From contig JAGMWU010000027.1 in assembly GCA_018697195.1 (NCBI GenBank), forward strand, positions 13,643,075 to 13,707,074: a stretch of DNA of 64,000 nt. The letters run 5' to 3'. Below, one piece after another: positions 62,570-64,000 of this stretch. Made by a program: the position numbers and the translations under genes. The number at the start of each line of letters is the position of its first letter. The stretch's first letter is position 1. The DNA is from Certhia americana (Eukaryota > Chordata > Aves > Passeriformes > Certhiidae). Below the pieces are notes generated by a model. The model was not told the origin of the DNA. It searched no databases and saw nothing but the letters and a program-made list of their open reading frames with translations.

Positions 62570-63516
62570 GACTAGAACTTTGCATCCCTCTAAAAAACAT
62601 TCTATATGTTACAGGGTATTAAGTCTATTCTCTATGGCCTTACAAGAGAAGTCTAACTTAACTACGCCACTCTTTCAATCTTGCTTTTAATTTAAAATTT
62701 TTCTCTCACTTTCTCTGACATTAGGTCTCACGCTGCATCTTTTTACATTTCATTTTGTCTCTTCTTTTTCTCACTGGGCAAGATTCATGCTGTGGAAGTT
62801 TCATCTGGTCAGGAAAAAAGTTAACATAGGCCACAGCCAGGACAAGGCAGTCATGTGATGAATTACAGTTGTGCTGGAGCTGGGCCAGGATCTCAAGGCC
62901 TGCTATGTTTAATTTCAGCTGTGCTGAGAGAAGGAGGCTAGGATCTTTTTTCAGCCTGTTCAAGCCATAGCTGTAACACGCCAGGGCTGATCACTCTCCA
63001 TTTCCCTGCCCAGCAGCTGCCAAGCCTGGCCCAGCTCCCGCTTTGCTGTGTGGGCCATCTTGGATTAGCAAATCTCAGCAGCCAGGGACTGGACTAGCCG
63101 GCCTTTCCTTCACTGCCTCTCCTTCCCCTTTGCCTGGCCAGGGTTGCCGGGGGAGGGTAGAGGGGACCTTGGCCCGGCCCAGCCATGGGAAGAAGCTGAG
63201 CCGGGCTTCCTACCTTCCACACTACCAGAAATCAGAAGAGGCAGAATTCCAGAATCTCACCTAAAAATGTGTTTTCACAAGAGGCATATCCACCCTTTTC
63301 ATTGGTTTCATCAGGTGTCAATATTACAAAATTGTTCAATAAGGTCTAAACCAGGACACATATCCTCCCTGCAGAAAGTGGGCTGCCATCTCTACCCTTC
63401 AAAGGGGAAGACGTAAAGCAGATTAGATTTTACAATTCAATACTATTCAAGAAATCAAATGACTCAGACTTACATGGGATTGACATGTAAATGCATCACA
63501 AATAGGGAATCCCATA
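62570..63516. other. No gene; LTR remnant ending at 63358
   Basis: CTAAACCAGGACA at 63346-63358 matches the 3-prime ends of the LTRs at 17199-17810 and 26825-27282. GC-rich DNA at 62950-63240 may be its body. The matching 5-prime end is not seen. The open frames in this area are short and unlike known proteins. Confidence 0.4.
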
Positions 63517-63520
63517 TTAC

Positions 63521-63934
63521 TGTTAGCGTTCAGGAACACACATAATCATGAATTGATTATATGCAGGTGCTTTTATTGAAGCGTGCAGAAACTAGGGGTA
63601 TTGTAACCCAAATCTAGCTCCGTCGTCTTTGTCCAAGGTGCACATATTTATACAATTTCAGCCATAGCAGTTATACAACTCTACTTACATCAATAATCAC
63701 TATAACAACCTTATCATATTGATTCATGAGAGTTAGCCCATCCTTGTACCATCATGTACAAATCTTATCTCTGGGTGGGTGTCTTGGAGACCCCAAGTAC
63801 CAGTTCCCGTCATGGGTGGATATTTTGGAAATCCCAAGTACCCATTCCCATAAGCCTTTAACCCATCCCTAATACCAAGCATTTTTGCGGCCAACTTCTA
63901 CATGATTTTTAAAACATTTAACCCTATACTAACA
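63521..63934 (-). mobile_element. Solo LTR of the provirus G family (414 bp)
   Basis: Plus strand starts TGTTAGCGTTCAGGAAC and ends CCCTATACTAACA. TTAC stands directly on both sides (63517-63520 and 63935-63938), a perfect 4-bp duplication, so it is a true solo LTR and not the edge of a provirus. Confidence 0.95.
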
Positions 63935-64000
63935 TTACCAGTTCATCCCCCCCATTTCTTATGCATTTTCAGATTATTCATAATCTTGAACATATTTAGA

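Overview
The window looks like repeat-saturated bird DNA, most likely from a songbird sex chromosome (W) or another low-recombination region. The evidence is avian CR1 LINEs with the typical CR1 3-prime tail, and class I and class II endogenous retroviruses (ERVs) of avian type stacked inside one another. I found no intact host gene, tRNA, rRNA or CRISPR. No database search was possible: family names rest on visible motifs, LTR termini, target-site duplications (TSDs), primer-binding sites (PBS) and polypurine tracts (PPT). The W assignment is inference.

Layout. Positions 1-3901 hold the 3-prime part of a class II provirus (A) with two insertions in its integrase. A CR1 scrap and an unassigned ~0.9 kb stretch follow. 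Positions 5066-26553 are one class I (gammaretrovirus-like) provirus (B) blown up from about 6 kb to 21.5 kb. Provirus E (8625-14823) sits in its protease and carries an LTR that itself carries another LTR. Provirus C (16057-25362) sits between its RT and integrase and carries a solo LTR and the antisense provirus D (18867-23282). After a solo LTR and 2.4 kb of apparently single-copy DNA comes provirus F (29671-36479). F is young and env-less, with almost identical LTRs, a perfect 6-bp TSD and three successive -1 frames.

Positions 36486-49323 are a mosaic of apparently single-copy DNA, microsatellites, CR1 fragments and solo LTRs. From 49341 to about 61510 lies a nearly full-length antisense CR1 (ORF1 with an esterase domain, ORF2 with endonuclease and reverse transcriptase). 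It is split by the antisense class I provirus G (50949-58107) and by a solo LTR. A further solo LTR of the G family ends the window.

Most striking: between PBS and PPT, where gag-pro-pol is expected, provirus C carries an intronless sense-oriented host-like coiled-coil sequence. One stretch resembles the Golgi tether giantin (GOLGB1). It sits just after a matrix-like gag fragment, as in transduced oncogenes. Other points of interest are conserved-looking recoding signals (A_AAA_AAC and G_GAT_TTT in F, UGA-CUAG in G), an LTR block with promoter signals on both strands, and a 25-bp palindrome holding two E-boxes.
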